From Oxalobacteraceae bacterium CAVE-383 (GTDB lineage: Bacteria > Pseudomonadota > Gammaproteobacteria > Burkholderiales > Burkholderiaceae_D), in contig REGP01000002.1 in NCBI GenBank assembly GCA_004134995.1, positions 248,001 through 312,000 of the forward strand: a stretch of 64,000 nucleotides of DNA. The letters are read 5' to 3'. The translations under genes were made by a program, and so were the position numbers. Below, piece by piece: positions 38,928 to 46,991 of the stretch. Every line of letters begins with the position of its first letter. Within the stretch, counting starts at the first letter, position 1. The notes under the pieces are model-generated. The model was not told the origin of the DNA. It worked only from the letters and a program-made list of their open reading frames with translations, and did not search any database.

Positions 38928-39748
38928 TGGCCAGCGTTTCCCCCATTTCCAATGGCGCCAGTCAGGCCGCCTCCATGCATTCCGTTCCGATCATTCTCGA
39001 TATCGCCGGCGTCAGCAAGCGCTTCGGCGGGCTGCAGGCGCTGTCCGGCGTCAGCCTGCAGATCCGGCAAGGCCAGATCTACGGCCTGATCGGACCCAAC
39101 GGCGCCGGCAAGACCACCTTTTTCAACGTCATCACCGGCCTTTATCAACCCGATTCCGGCAGTTTCCAGCTGGCGGGCAAGCGCTACTCGCCTTCTGCCC
39201 CGCATGAAGTGGCCAGGGCCGGCATCGCGCGCACCTTCCAGAATATTCGCCTGTTCGGCGAAATGAGCGTGCTCGAAAACGTCATGGTCGGCTGCCATGT
39301 GCGTACGCACCAGACGCTGTTCGGCGCGGTCGTGCGCCACAAGGCGGCGCGCATTGAAGAGCAGTCGATTCGCGACAAGTCGATGGCGCTTCTGGACTTC
39401 GTCGGCATCGCCGGCTTTGCCGAGCGCACCGCCCGGCACCTGTCGTACGGCGACCAGCGCAGGCTGGAAATTGCGCGGGCCCTGGCCACCGAACCGCAGT
39501 TGCTGGCGCTGGACGAGCCGGCCGCCGGCATGAACGCCACCGAGAAAATCGCGCTGCGCGAACTGCTGGTCAAGATCAAGGAAAGCGGCAAGACCATTCT
39601 GCTGATCGAACACGACGTCAAGCTGATGATGGGTTTGTGCGACCGGATCACCGTGCTCGACTACGGCAAGCCGATTGCCGAAGGCGTGCCGGCCGAAGTG
39701 AAAAGCAATCCGGCCGTGATCGAAGCGTATCTGGGCGGCGCCCGCTAG
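38927..39748 (+). CDS. livG: Branched-chain amino acid ABC transporter ATP-binding protein LivG
   Basis: LivG is an ABC ATPase of 273 residues. Walker A is IGPNGAGKTTFFNV, the signature HLSYGDQRRLEIARAL, Walker B LLALDEPAAGMN, and the H-loop LIEHDVKLMM. An extra N-terminal segment of about 20 residues precedes the domain. Two ATGs (38924 and 38927) overlap the livM stop; AAGGAGG at 38916-38922 favours 38927. Confidence 0.95.
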   Translation: MASVSPISNGASQAASMHSVPIILDIAGVSKRFGGLQALSGVSLQIRQGQIYGLIGPNGAGKTTFFNVITGLYQPDSGSFQLAGKRYSPSAPHEVARAGIARTFQNIRLFGEMSVLENVMVGCHVRTHQTLFGAVVRHKAARIEEQSIRDKSMALLDFVGIAGFAERTARHLSYGDQRRLEIARALATEPQLLALDEPAAGMNATEKIALRELLVKIKESGKTILLIEHDVKLMMGLCDRITVLDYGKPIAEGVPAEVKSNPAVIEAYLGGAR

Positions 39749-39769
39749 GGCGGCCGTCACAAGGAAAAT

Positions 39770-40501
39770 ATGGAATCAATGAAGAAAATTCTCGACATCG
39801 ACAAGCTGCACGTCGCTTACGGCGGCATTCTGGCCGTCAAGGGCATCGCGCTCGAAGTCCGCGAAGGCGAACTGGTCACGCTGATCGGCGCCAACGGCGC
39901 CGGCAAGACCACCACACTGAAAGCCATCACCGGCACCTTGCCGGACTGCCGCGTGGAAGGCAGGATCGATTATCTGGGCGCCAGCCTGCAAGGCCGCAAG
40001 TCGTTTCAACTGGTCGAAGGAAAATTGGCGATGGTGCCGGAAGGGCGCGGCGTATTCACCCGAATGAGCATCCGCGAAAACCTGCTGATGGGCGCCTATA
40101 CGCGCAGCGACAAGGCGCAGATCGCGGCGGATATCGAACGCTGGTTCGACGTCTTCCCGCGGCTCAAGGAACGCGCCTCGCAGATGGCGGGCACCTTGTC
40201 CGGCGGCGAACAGCAGATGCTGGCCATGGCGCGCGCACTGATGTGCCATCCGACCCTGCTGCTGCTGGACGAGCCCTCGATGGGCCTGTCGCCGATCATG
40301 GTCGAAAAAATCTTCGAGGTGATCCGCAAGGTTTCCTCGCAGGGCATTACGATTCTGCTGGTGGAGCAGAACGCCAGGCTGGCGCTGGAAGCGGCGGATC
40401 GCGCCTATGTGATGGAGTCCGGATTGATCACCATGCAAGGCGTCGCCAGCGACATGCTCAACGATCCCAAAATCAAGGCTGCCTATCTGGGCGAGGAATA
40501 G
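39770..40501 (+). CDS. livF: Branched-chain amino acid ABC transporter ATP-binding protein LivF
   Basis: LivF is the second ATPase, 243 residues, pairing with LivG. Walker A is IGANGAGKTTTLKA, the signature TLSGGEQQMLAMARAL, Walker B LLLLDEPSMGLSP, and the H-loop region is VEQNARLALE, where LivF proteins carry Gln-Asn in place of His. AAGGAA at 39761-39766 serves the ATG at 39770. It ends the transporter operon. Confidence 0.95.
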   Translation: MESMKKILDIDKLHVAYGGILAVKGIALEVREGELVTLIGANGAGKTTTLKAITGTLPDCRVEGRIDYLGASLQGRKSFQLVEGKLAMVPEGRGVFTRMSIRENLLMGAYTRSDKAQIAADIERWFDVFPRLKERASQMAGTLSGGEQQMLAMARALMCHPTLLLLDEPSMGLSPIMVEKIFEVIRKVSSQGITILLVEQNARLALEAADRAYVMESGLITMQGVASDMLNDPKIKAAYLGEE

Positions 40502-40606
40502 GCGCGCTCATTCAGTCCGATCCGCATCGATGGCGCGACGGGAGCCCATTGCCGGAAATTGCCTTAATATCTGCATAAATGTCGATTAAACGGTCAAAAT
40601 AAGGTG

Positions 40607-40633
40607 CTTGTAATTCCGCCGGGCAGGCCCCAC
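40607..40633 (+). promoter_or_regulatory. Candidate sigma32 (heat-shock) promoter of hslVU
   Basis: CTTGTA (40607-40612) and CCCCAC (40628-40633, followed by GTTTG) are 15 bases apart, close to the sigma32 consensus CTTGAA/CCCCAT. It lies about 80 bases upstream of hslV, an operon that is sigma32-controlled in E. coli. Confidence 0.55.
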
Positions 40634-40715
40634 GTTTGATTTTATTGATCATGTATCGGGCAGCGCTGAAAGGAGTCTATCGGCGCTGCCTGATACAGTT
40701 TATGTAGAGGCAGGA

Positions 40716-41258
40716 ATGGACCAATTTCACGGCACCACAATTCTTTCCGTCCGGCGCGGCAGTTCGGTCGCCCTCGGCGGCGACGGCCAGGTGACACTCG
40801 GCAATGTCGTCATGAAGGGTACGGCGCGCAAAGTCAGAAAATTGTATCAAGGCAAGGTTCTGGTCGGCTTCGCCGGCGGCACCGCCGATGCATTCACTTT
40901 GCTCGATCTGTTTGAAGCCAAGCTCGAAAAGCATCAAGGCAACCTCATGCGCGCATCGGTCGAGCTGGCCAAGGAGTGGCGCACCGACCGCATGCTGCGC
41001 CGGCTGGAAGCCATGCTGCTGACCGCCGATCGCGAAACCACGCTGGTGATCACCGGCAACGGCGATGTGCTGGAGCCGACCGACGGCATTGGCGCCATCG
41101 GCTCGGGCGGCAATTTCGCGCAGTCAGCGGCCAAGGCCCTGCATGAAAATACCGAATTGACGCCCGCCGAAGTGGTGAAGAAATCGCTCGTGATTGCCGG
41201 CGATTTGTGCATTTACACCAATCAATCGCACATTATCGAAACGCTCGATCAAGAATAA
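40716..41258 (+). CDS. hslV: ATP-dependent protease subunit HslV
   Basis: HslV is the peptidase of the proteasome-like HslUV complex. The 180-residue precursor begins [15 protein letters not shown]. Removing the first six residues would expose T7, the N-terminal threonine nucleophile of the family. [20 protein letters not shown] and [13 protein letters not shown] follow. hslU starts 9 bases after its stop. Confidence 0.97.
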   Translation: MDQFHGTTILSVRRGSSVALGGDGQVTLGNVVMKGTARKVRKLYQGKVLVGFAGGTADAFTLLDLFEAKLEKHQGNLMRASVELAKEWRTDRMLRRLEAMLLTADRETTLVITGNGDVLEPTDGIGAIGSGGNFAQSAAKALHENTELTPAEVVKKSLVIAGDLCIYTNQSHIIETLDQE

Positions 41259-41267
41259 AGAACTCCC

Positions 41268-42605
41268 ATGAACATGACCCCCAAAGAGATTGTCTCTGAA
41301 TTAGACAAACACGTGGTCGGCCAGGCGCGCGCCAAGCGCGCGGTAGCGATCGCATTGCGCAACCGCTGGCGCCGCCAGCAAATCGCGGAGCCGTTGCGGC
41401 ACGAGATTACGCCGAAGAATATCCTGATGATCGGCCCTACCGGGGTCGGCAAGACGGAAATAGCGCGCCGCCTGGCGAAACTGGCCGATGCGCCGTTCAT
41501 CAAGATCGAAGCCACCAAGTTCACCGAAGTGGGCTATGTCGGCCGCGATGTCGACACCATTATTCGCGACCTGATCGACATCGGCATCAAGCAGACGCGC
41601 GAAGCGGAAGTGCGCAAGGTGCGCGCGCGCGCCGAGGATGCGGCCGAAGACCGCGTCATCGACATCCTCGTGCCGCCGGCGCGCGACTTCGGTTTTCATC
41701 CGGAAACCGGCGCCAAGAACGAAGACGGCGGCACCACGCGGCAGACCTTCCGCAAGCGTCTGCGGGAAGGCGCGCTGGACGACAAGGAAATCGAAATCGA
41801 ACTCAGCGACGCCGGCCCGCAAATGGAAATCATGGCGCCGCCCGGCATGGAAGAGATGACCGAGCAGATCAAGACCATGTTTTCCGGCATCGGCAACAGC
41901 CGCAGGAAGACGCGCAAAATCAAGGTGCGCGAGGCGATGAAATTCCTGATCGAAGAAGAAGCCGGCAAGCTGGTCAATGAGGAAGAACTGAAACAGAAAG
42001 CAATTCAGAACGTTGAGCAGAACGGCATCGTTTTCCTGGATGAAATCGACAAGATTGCAACCCGTTCGCAAAATGGCGGCGCCGATGTCTCGCGCGCCGG
42101 CGTGCAGCGCGATCTGCTGCCGCTGGTCGAGGGAACGACGGTCAACACCAAGTACGGCATGATCAAGACCGACCACATTCTGTTTATCGCGTCCGGCGCT
42201 TTCCATCTGGCCAAGCCATCGGATTTGATTCCCGAATTGCAGGGGCGCTTTCCGATCCGGGTGGAACTGGATTCTTTATCGATCGCCGATTTCGAGCGCA
42301 TCCTTACTTCGACCGATGCCTGCCTGACCAAGCAATACGAGGCCTTGCTGGAAACCGAGGGCGTCAAGATCGAGTTCGTGCCGGCCGGCATTCAGCGGCT
42401 TGCCGAGATCGCATTTTCGGTCAATGAAAAAACCGAAAACATTGGCGCGCGCCGTTTATATACGGTGATGGAAAAGCTGCTGGAAGAGGTTTCATTCACC
42501 GCCAGCGACAGCGGCAATACCACATTGCTGATCGATGGCGCTTATGTGAATGAGCGTTTGGGCGAATTGGCGGTCAACGAGGATTTGTCGCGTTACGTCT
42601 TGTAG
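41268..42605 (+). CDS. hslU: HslUV protease ATPase subunit HslU
   Basis: HslU is the AAA+ unfoldase that feeds HslV. The 445-residue protein has Walker [18 protein letters not shown] (about residues 54-70), the central I domain (residues 110-240), Walker [15 protein letters not shown], sensor-2 region [19 protein letters not shown], and the C-terminal EDLSRYVL that docks into HslV. The operon is followed by a long inverted-repeat element. Confidence 0.97.
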   Translation: MNMTPKEIVSELDKHVVGQARAKRAVAIALRNRWRRQQIAEPLRHEITPKNILMIGPTGVGKTEIARRLAKLADAPFIKIEATKFTEVGYVGRDVDTIIRDLIDIGIKQTREAEVRKVRARAEDAAEDRVIDILVPPARDFGFHPETGAKNEDGGTTRQTFRKRLREGALDDKEIEIELSDAGPQMEIMAPPGMEEMTEQIKTMFSGIGNSRRKTRKIKVREAMKFLIEEEAGKLVNEEELKQKAIQNVEQNGIVFLDEIDKIATRSQNGGADVSRAGVQRDLLPLVEGTTVNTKYGMIKTDHILFIASGAFHLAKPSDLIPELQGRFPIRVELDSLSIADFERILTSTDACLTKQYEALLETEGVKIEFVPAGIQRLAEIAFSVNEKTENIGARRLYTVMEKLLEEVSFTASDSGNTTLLIDGAYVNERLGELAVNEDLSRYVL

Positions 42606-42614
42606 TGTTCTTTA

Positions 42615-42728
42615 GTTAAGAGCCTGTTGCAAATGGCGCCGAACCAGGGGCGCGCCTCCTCCTCTCGGCTTCAAACGTTCGTCGAAGCCGCGCCCCTGGC
42701 CCAGCGCCATTTGCAACAGGCTCTTAAC
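42615..42728. repeat. 114-bp inverted-repeat element (MITE-like or giant hairpin) flanked by TTAA
   Basis: The outer arms, 42615-42639 and 42704-42728, are perfectly complementary over 25 bp (left arm begins GTTAAGAGCCTGTTGC). A 4-nt internal loop follows on each side, then a second 11-bp perfect stem (CCAGGGGCGCG at 42644-42654 with 42689-42699); GGCTTC/GAAGCC inside it is an alternative pairing. TTAA occurs at both ends, as a target duplication would. There is no coding capacity. It lies between the converging hslU and GspG-like genes and includes the stop codon of the latter. It may be a non-autonomous transposon remnant or a bidirectional terminator without a U-tract. Confidence 0.8.
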
Positions 42729-43191
42729 GGGCGAAGATCAGGCTGTCGTTGTTGTCATCGCCTGCATCCGGCCCCGCGGGGCCATACGAAAAGACCTGAT
42801 AATTCTGGCCGGTCTCATCGATGCGATATTGATAGGAATGGCCCCATGGGTCGTGCGGCAGGCGATCGACATAGCCGCCGATTCTCCAGTTGTTCGCCGC
42901 CGGTCCACGTGCCGGTTTCAGAACCAAGGCCAGCAGCCCTTGCTCTGCGTTCGGATAATTTCCGTTGTCGCGCTTATATTCCGCCAGTCCCTGGACAATG
43001 GCGGCCATGTCGTGCTGGGCAATGGACGCCTGGCTATTGTGCTGCTTATAGATTGAAGTGACGATCTTTGGCAGGGCGAATCCGATAGCGGCGACCGCCA
43101 GGAAAATCAGAAAAATGCGGCCATAGCGGGGGCGGCCGGTGCGGGGATTGATAAGAAACGGCGGATTTCTAAAAAAAAACACGTTGGGCAT
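42724..43191 (-). CDS. GspG-like (type II secretion pseudopilin-type) protein without a canonical prepilin site
   Basis: The 155-residue protein has a basic, Pro-rich N-terminus, one membrane helix (about residues 25-41, IFLIFLAVAAIGFAL), and a globular domain with the GspG hallmarks. These are YKRDNGNYPNAEQGLLALV, YVDRLPHDPWGHSYQY and an acidic calcium-loop-like end SYGPAGPDAGDDNN. The usual G/FTLxE prepilin peptidase site at the start of the helix is absent, and no other gsp genes are in the window. It may be a stand-alone membrane-anchored pseudopilin relative. Its TAA lies inside the 114-bp inverted repeat. Confidence 0.8.
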   Translation of the reverse strand: MPNVFFFRNPPFLINPRTGRPRYGRIFLIFLAVAAIGFALPKIVTSIYKQHNSQASIAQHDMAAIVQGLAEYKRDNGNYPNAEQGLLALVLKPARGPAANNWRIGGYVDRLPHDPWGHSYQYRIDETGQNYQVFSYGPAGPDAGDDNNDSLIFAR

Positions 43192-43329
43192 GGCGGCGCG
43201 CTATGGTGGATAAACACTGCTCGAAAGGCGTGAGTATAAGACTAAACGCAGACCAAATGCCCGCCTAAATGCAGCCGTATTGCCGCCATGGCCAATTGAA
43301 GCATGCACCTTATAGACAGCACCGAAGTA

Positions 43330-43355
43330 GCAAGCCTCCAAAGCAAGCCTCCAAA
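43330..43355. repeat. 13-bp tandem duplication
   Basis: GCAAGCCTCCAAA occurs twice head to tail (43330-43342 and 43343-43355) just beyond the 3' end of the orphan gene pair. Probably a local slippage product. Confidence 0.6.
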
Positions 43356-43368
43356 TCCCGGCGTTCGG

Positions 43369-43896
43369 CTATGCCGGCGACTGTCTGGCCTGCGGTTTTA
43401 CATGATGACGTTTTGATACGGCCACGCTTAGCAGATTGCTTGCGAAAGATTGCAAAGCATTGGTTTCGCGCTGGAATTTCTGTGTTTCCGCAATGCAGGG
43501 GCCGGTATGGACGATCAGATCCTTGAGCGCTTCAATCTTCCCGCTGATGCGCGCCATTTCTTCCAGCTGGCTCCGGCCCAGGTGGTTTCGGTGAAGACCG
43601 GCATGTCTGTCCAGATCGTCCTTGGCGCAAATGAGTTTGCTTAAATCCCGGCGGCGGTCCTGCTCCGTATAGAAAACGCGGCCAATCCGCTTCCCGATTG
43701 GCGTAGGGGGAGGGCTTGCGTTCAAGAGATTGCTGATCCTGTCCGGCGAAACAGGAGAACGGCAGGATACCGACAAGTAACGCATTCTTGCCGTGCTTTT
43801 CGATGGAAGTCCGGCGGGCGTCGGCGCAGGCGCCACGCATTGAACAGGGATGGATGGAATGGTTGGGGGCAAGGGCAGACAAGGACCGATGGCCAT
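43369..43896 (-). CDS. Orphan protein B, downstream gene of a two-gene unit
   Basis: I do not recognise this 175-residue protein. It starts MAIGPCLPLPPTIPSIPVQC behind an excellent AGAGGAGA ribosome binding site. The first 70 residues are Pro/Ser-rich. The rest is charged and looks helical (RRRDLSKLICAKDDLDRHAG, then LEEMARISGKIEALKDLIVH). There is no signal peptide or membrane segment. It begins 17 bases after the stop of orphan A on the same strand, so the two are probably cotranscribed. The disordered N-terminus plus helical body would fit a secreted effector, but that is speculation. Confidence 0.7.
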   Translation of the reverse strand: MAIGPCLPLPPTIPSIPVQCVAPAPTPAGLPSKSTARMRYLSVSCRSPVSPDRISNLLNASPPPTPIGKRIGRVFYTEQDRRRDLSKLICAKDDLDRHAGLHRNHLGRSQLEEMARISGKIEALKDLIVHTGPCIAETQKFQRETNALQSFASNLLSVAVSKRHHVKPQARQSPA

Positions 43897-43913
43897 GAAA
43901 ATGTTCTCCTCTT

Positions 43914-44696
43914 TTAGAATGGTTTGAAAATTTTTGGTCTCGGGATCGAACGCACTGGCGCGGTCCGTTGTTTGCCGGGCAAACGCGGGGGAGGCGAAAG
44001 CAGGTTTTCCTCTGTCGGCGAGCTGCAGCCGGAGTACGCCATGCCGGGCGGCAGGTCGCACGACGCCAGCGAGTCGACCGAGGCTTGGGATAATACGGAC
44101 AGGCCAGGGGCTTTAATTGCGGGCGCCGGTTCGGTCCCGATGTTCTCATTGCTGCCGGCAAGCTTCGCCAGCGATGGCTGCAGATCGTCCAATCTGTCCA
44201 GCAGCGCTTCCGTGACGTTGACATTGCATTCGATCGGGTGCACCGCTTCCCCGCTTTTCAAGCGGGCGATGGTGTTCGAGATGTCGCGGCTTGCGCTTCG
44301 GAGTTCGCAAGGCAGTTGACGCAATTCTGTCGCGTCGAGCACCGCCCCGGCTTTGGATTCGGGAATGCGCAACACCGAACCGAATCTTCCCAGGTCCGCG
44401 TCTTCCCCGTTGTAGTCGTCTATTCGCTCCAGCACGGATTCAAGCTTCGTCATGGCGCGCGCCCTCTGGCGCGACGCGGCGCGCAATTGCGGATCGGATG
44501 AATGCCAGCTTTGCACGAACGATTGCGACGGACTGCCGCGCAGGCTGCCGCCATCAACGCTCGTGCGCCGGTATCGCATGCGCGGCCCGGCGCCGCTTGC
44601 GCTAGGTTGAGCCGCTGTCGAAGAATGCGGCCGGGGTGTGAGAATTCCGGAGGGAAGGGGTATCCGGCTGTGGCCGGCTGGTATCTGGATAGGCAT
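43914..44696 (-). CDS. Orphan protein A, upstream gene of a two-gene unit
   Basis: I do not recognise this 260-residue protein. The N-terminal 80 residues are Ser/Pro/Arg-rich (SGILTPRPHSSTAAQPSASG). A helical middle follows (ARAMTKLESVLERIDDYNG through CNVNVTEALLDRLDDLQPSL, about residues 80-185). The C-terminus is Ser/Pro-rich again. No membrane segment, Cys pattern or known catalytic motif is visible. The ATG at 44696 lacks a strong ribosome binding site, so a later start is possible. The composition contrasts with the Arg-rich shadow frames and supports this frame. Confidence 0.65.
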   Translation of the reverse strand: MPIQIPAGHSRIPLPSGILTPRPHSSTAAQPSASGAGPRMRYRRTSVDGGSLRGSPSQSFVQSWHSSDPQLRAASRQRARAMTKLESVLERIDDYNGEDADLGRFGSVLRIPESKAGAVLDATELRQLPCELRSASRDISNTIARLKSGEAVHPIECNVNVTEALLDRLDDLQPSLAKLAGSNENIGTEPAPAIKAPGLSVLSQASVDSLASCDLPPGMAYSGCSSPTEENLLSPPPRLPGKQRTAPVRSIPRPKIFKPF

Positions 44697-44784
44697 TGCC
44701 CGATGGTAATGCCGTGCCGCCGTCTCCGAAATATCCGATATTCTGAAATTTCTTCTGATTCGGCCTATGGCCTGCGGCAGCCGG

Positions 44785-45129
44785 TTACAAGGCGCTGCTG
44801 ATGATCACCGTGGTCCCGGCCTGCTCCCCCACCGCCGCCGACAAGGTGGCGAACAATTCGGCGCCATCGCGGGTATTGCGCCAGATGCGTCCGTCGTATT
44901 TGTAGTGGAATCCACCCGATTTCGCGGCGACCCAGATTTCCTGCATCGAGGCCTGCGTGTTGACGATGATTTTGGAGCTGGCGCCGCGATTGATGCATTC
45001 AATTTCCAGTACATTGCCGCTGCGGCTGCATTCGATGTCCAGATCGGTGGTTTCCGCGGCGATTTCCAGCGAATTCTCGATGCTGCTGAACGCTTGTTCG
45101 GCCAAGGCCAGGAATTCGGATTCCGTCAT
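44785..45129 (-). CDS. cyaY: Iron donor protein CyaY (bacterial frataxin)
   Basis: CyaY binds iron and modulates the IscS-IscU iron-sulfur cluster machinery. The protein is 114 residues from the ATG at 45129 (MTESEFLALAEQAFSSIENS). The acidic first helix and strand (ETTDLDIECSRSGNVLEIEC), then NTQASMQEIWVAAKSGGFHY and a WRNTRDGAELFATL ending, match the frataxin fold. It is divergent from lptM across 39 bases, which must hold both promoters. Confidence 0.95.
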   Translation of the reverse strand: MTESEFLALAEQAFSSIENSLEIAAETTDLDIECSRSGNVLEIECINRGASSKIIVNTQASMQEIWVAAKSGGFHYKYDGRIWRNTRDGAELFATLSAAVGEQAGTTVIISSAL

Positions 45130-45168
45130 GCTACACTCCAATGCGTTGATGTAAACCCTGATTCTATC

Positions 45169-45423
45169 GTGAAGCCACAATTTTATTCGCAGCGCCTGAT
45201 TCTTGTTTGCAGCGCCTTTGCCGCCGCCGCCGCGCTGAGCGCCTGCGGCCAGATTGGCCCGCTGTATCTGCCGCACGTGCCGGCCGATCCCGATGCGCCG
45301 CCCGGATCGGTCGCCGTACCTTCGGCCGAATCGGTGCGCAAACAGCAGCGCATGCCGTTGCCGGGTTCGAACACCAGCGGCGCGCCGTCATCGAATTCAT
45401 CGTCGAATCCGTTCTCGTACTAA
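45169..45423 (+). CDS. lptM: LptM (YifL)-type small lipoprotein
   Basis: LptM helps oxidative maturation of the LPS transport protein LptD. The 84-residue precursor starts with GTG at 45169 and has a lipoprotein signal with lipobox LSAC at C26, followed by the family motif GQIGPLYLPH. The rest is Pro/Ser-rich and probably disordered. Its position directly upstream of lysA and beside cyaY is the conserved arrangement in proteobacteria. Confidence 0.88.
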   Translation: MKPQFYSQRLILVCSAFAAAAALSACGQIGPLYLPHVPADPDAPPGSVAVPSAESVRKQQRMPLPGSNTSGAPSSNSSSNPFSY

Positions 45424-45473
45424 GCCTTGCCAAAGTCCGGTCTTCACGTCCTTTAACCTTCAATTTCGCTCCG

Positions 45474-46775
45474 ATGTCGCATTTCTCTTATCGCAATGGC
45501 GTGCTGCACGCCGAACAAGTGCCCTTGTCCGCGCTTGCCGGTCAATACGCCACGCCGCTGTACGTCTATTCGAAACAGGCGCTGGCCGAGAATTTCTCGG
45601 CCTATGCCGAGGCCTGCCGCCAATACGGCCGCGGCCGCGGCACGGAAGGCTTCGACGCCGCGCTGGTCTGCTATTCCGTCAAATCCAATTCGAACCTGGC
45701 GGTGCTCAATACGCTGGCGGCGCTCGGCTCCGGTTTCGACATCGTCTCGGGCGGCGAATTGCAACGCGTCATCGCGGCCGGCGGCGATCCGCGCAAGGTC
45801 ATCTTTTCCGGCGTCGGCAAGGGCCGCGAGGAAATGCGGCTGGCGCTGTCGCACGATATTCTCTGTTTCAACGTCGAGTCGATTCCCGAACTGCACCGCC
45901 TGAACCAGGTGGCCGGCGAAATGGGCCGGCGCGCGCGCATATCGCTGCGCGTCAATCCGAATGTCGACGCCAAGACCCATCCCTATATTTCCACCGGGCT
46001 CAAGGAAAACAAATTCGGCGTGGCCTATGAGGATGCGATGGATTGCTACCGCGCCGCCGCCGCACTGCCGCATATCGACGTGGTCGGCATCGACTGCCAC
46101 ATCGGTTCGCAATTGCTGGACGACGCGCCGCTGCTGGAAGCGCTGGACAAGATTATCGAACTGGTCGACCTGCTGGCGCAGGAAAACATCGTGCTGCATC
46201 ATCTGGATATCGGCGGCGGCATCGGCATCATCTACGACGACGAAATGCCGGTGGCGGTGGGCGATTACCTGAAACGGCTGTTCGGCCGCATCAATGCCTG
46301 GCGCGACGCGAAATACGAAGGGCGTCCGATCAAGGTGATGTTCGAGCCCGGCCGCTCTATCGTCGGCAATGCCGGCGTGCTGCTGACCGAAGTGCAGTTC
46401 CTCAAGCATGGCGCCGAAAAGAATTTTGCCGTGGTGGACGCCGCCATGAACGACCTGATGCGTCCTGCGCTGTACGAGGCCTACCACGGCGTGCAGCAGG
46501 TGCAGCAGCACCGCGACGCCGCCGCCAAAACCTATGATGTGGTCGGCCCGGTCTGTGAATCCGGCGACTGGCTGGCGCGCAGCCGCGTCTTGGCGCTGCA
46601 TGAAGGCGATCTGCTGGCGGTGATGTCGGCCGGCGCCTACGGCATGACCATGGCGTCCAATTACAACACCCGCCCGCGCGCCGCCGAAGTGATGGTCGAT
46701 GGCGACAAAGCCCACCTGGTGCGCGAGCGCGAATCGGCTGCGCAACTGTTTGCACTGGAATCGATCATTTCATAA
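45474..46775 (+). CDS. lysA: Diaminopimelate decarboxylase
   Basis: LysA makes lysine from meso-diaminopimelate with PLP. The protein is 433 residues from the ATG at 45474 (MSHFSYRNGVLHAEQVPLSA). PLP lysine: VCYSVKSNSNLAVL. GIDCHIGSQLLDD, DIGGGIGI, EPGRSIVGNAG and the substrate Cys in GPVCESGDWLA are all present. The long in-frame extension upstream to 45207 overlaps lptM and is rejected. It ends in a terminator. Confidence 0.97.
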   Translation: MSHFSYRNGVLHAEQVPLSALAGQYATPLYVYSKQALAENFSAYAEACRQYGRGRGTEGFDAALVCYSVKSNSNLAVLNTLAALGSGFDIVSGGELQRVIAAGGDPRKVIFSGVGKGREEMRLALSHDILCFNVESIPELHRLNQVAGEMGRRARISLRVNPNVDAKTHPYISTGLKENKFGVAYEDAMDCYRAAAALPHIDVVGIDCHIGSQLLDDAPLLEALDKIIELVDLLAQENIVLHHLDIGGGIGIIYDDEMPVAVGDYLKRLFGRINAWRDAKYEGRPIKVMFEPGRSIVGNAGVLLTEVQFLKHGAEKNFAVVDAAMNDLMRPALYEAYHGVQQVQQHRDAAAKTYDVVGPVCESGDWLARSRVLALHEGDLLAVMSAGAYGMTMASNYNTRPRAAEVMVDGDKAHLVRERESAAQLFALESIIS

Positions 46776-46794
46776 GGCTGCCGCCGGTCCGGGC

Positions 46795-46834
46795 AAAAAA
46801 CCGCGTCCGCTGCCGTAGCGAACGCGGTTTTTTT
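46795..46834 (+). terminator. Intrinsic terminator after lysA
   Basis: ACCGCGT (46800-46806) and ACGCGGT (46822-46828) form the stem, flanked by A6 on the left and T7 on the right. Confidence 0.87.
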
Positions 46835-46913
46835 ATTGCGGGCCGGCGGCGGGCGCGATTTTTGCATCGTTTCAAGGTTTGCACCGCTTTACCCAAGATT
46901 GGCGCGGGATTAC

Positions 46914-46942
46914 CTGGAAAACCCGGATTCTGCCGCTATAAT
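46914..46942 (+). promoter_or_regulatory. Candidate promoter of the symporter gene
   Basis: A perfect TATAAT (46937-46942) is 17 bases from CTGGAA (46914-46919), 50 bases before the ATG. Confidence 0.45.
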
Positions 46943-46991
46943 TCTCGCGTTTTTATTCGCATTGTTTTTAAGCCACCCGCTAGAGGTCAGC

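Noticed and set aside
43532..44224. Alternative minus-strand frame overlapping orphan A and B
   Set aside because: Arg/Trp/Pro-rich composition typical of a shadow frame. The A and B frames have balanced composition, and B has a strong ribosome binding site.
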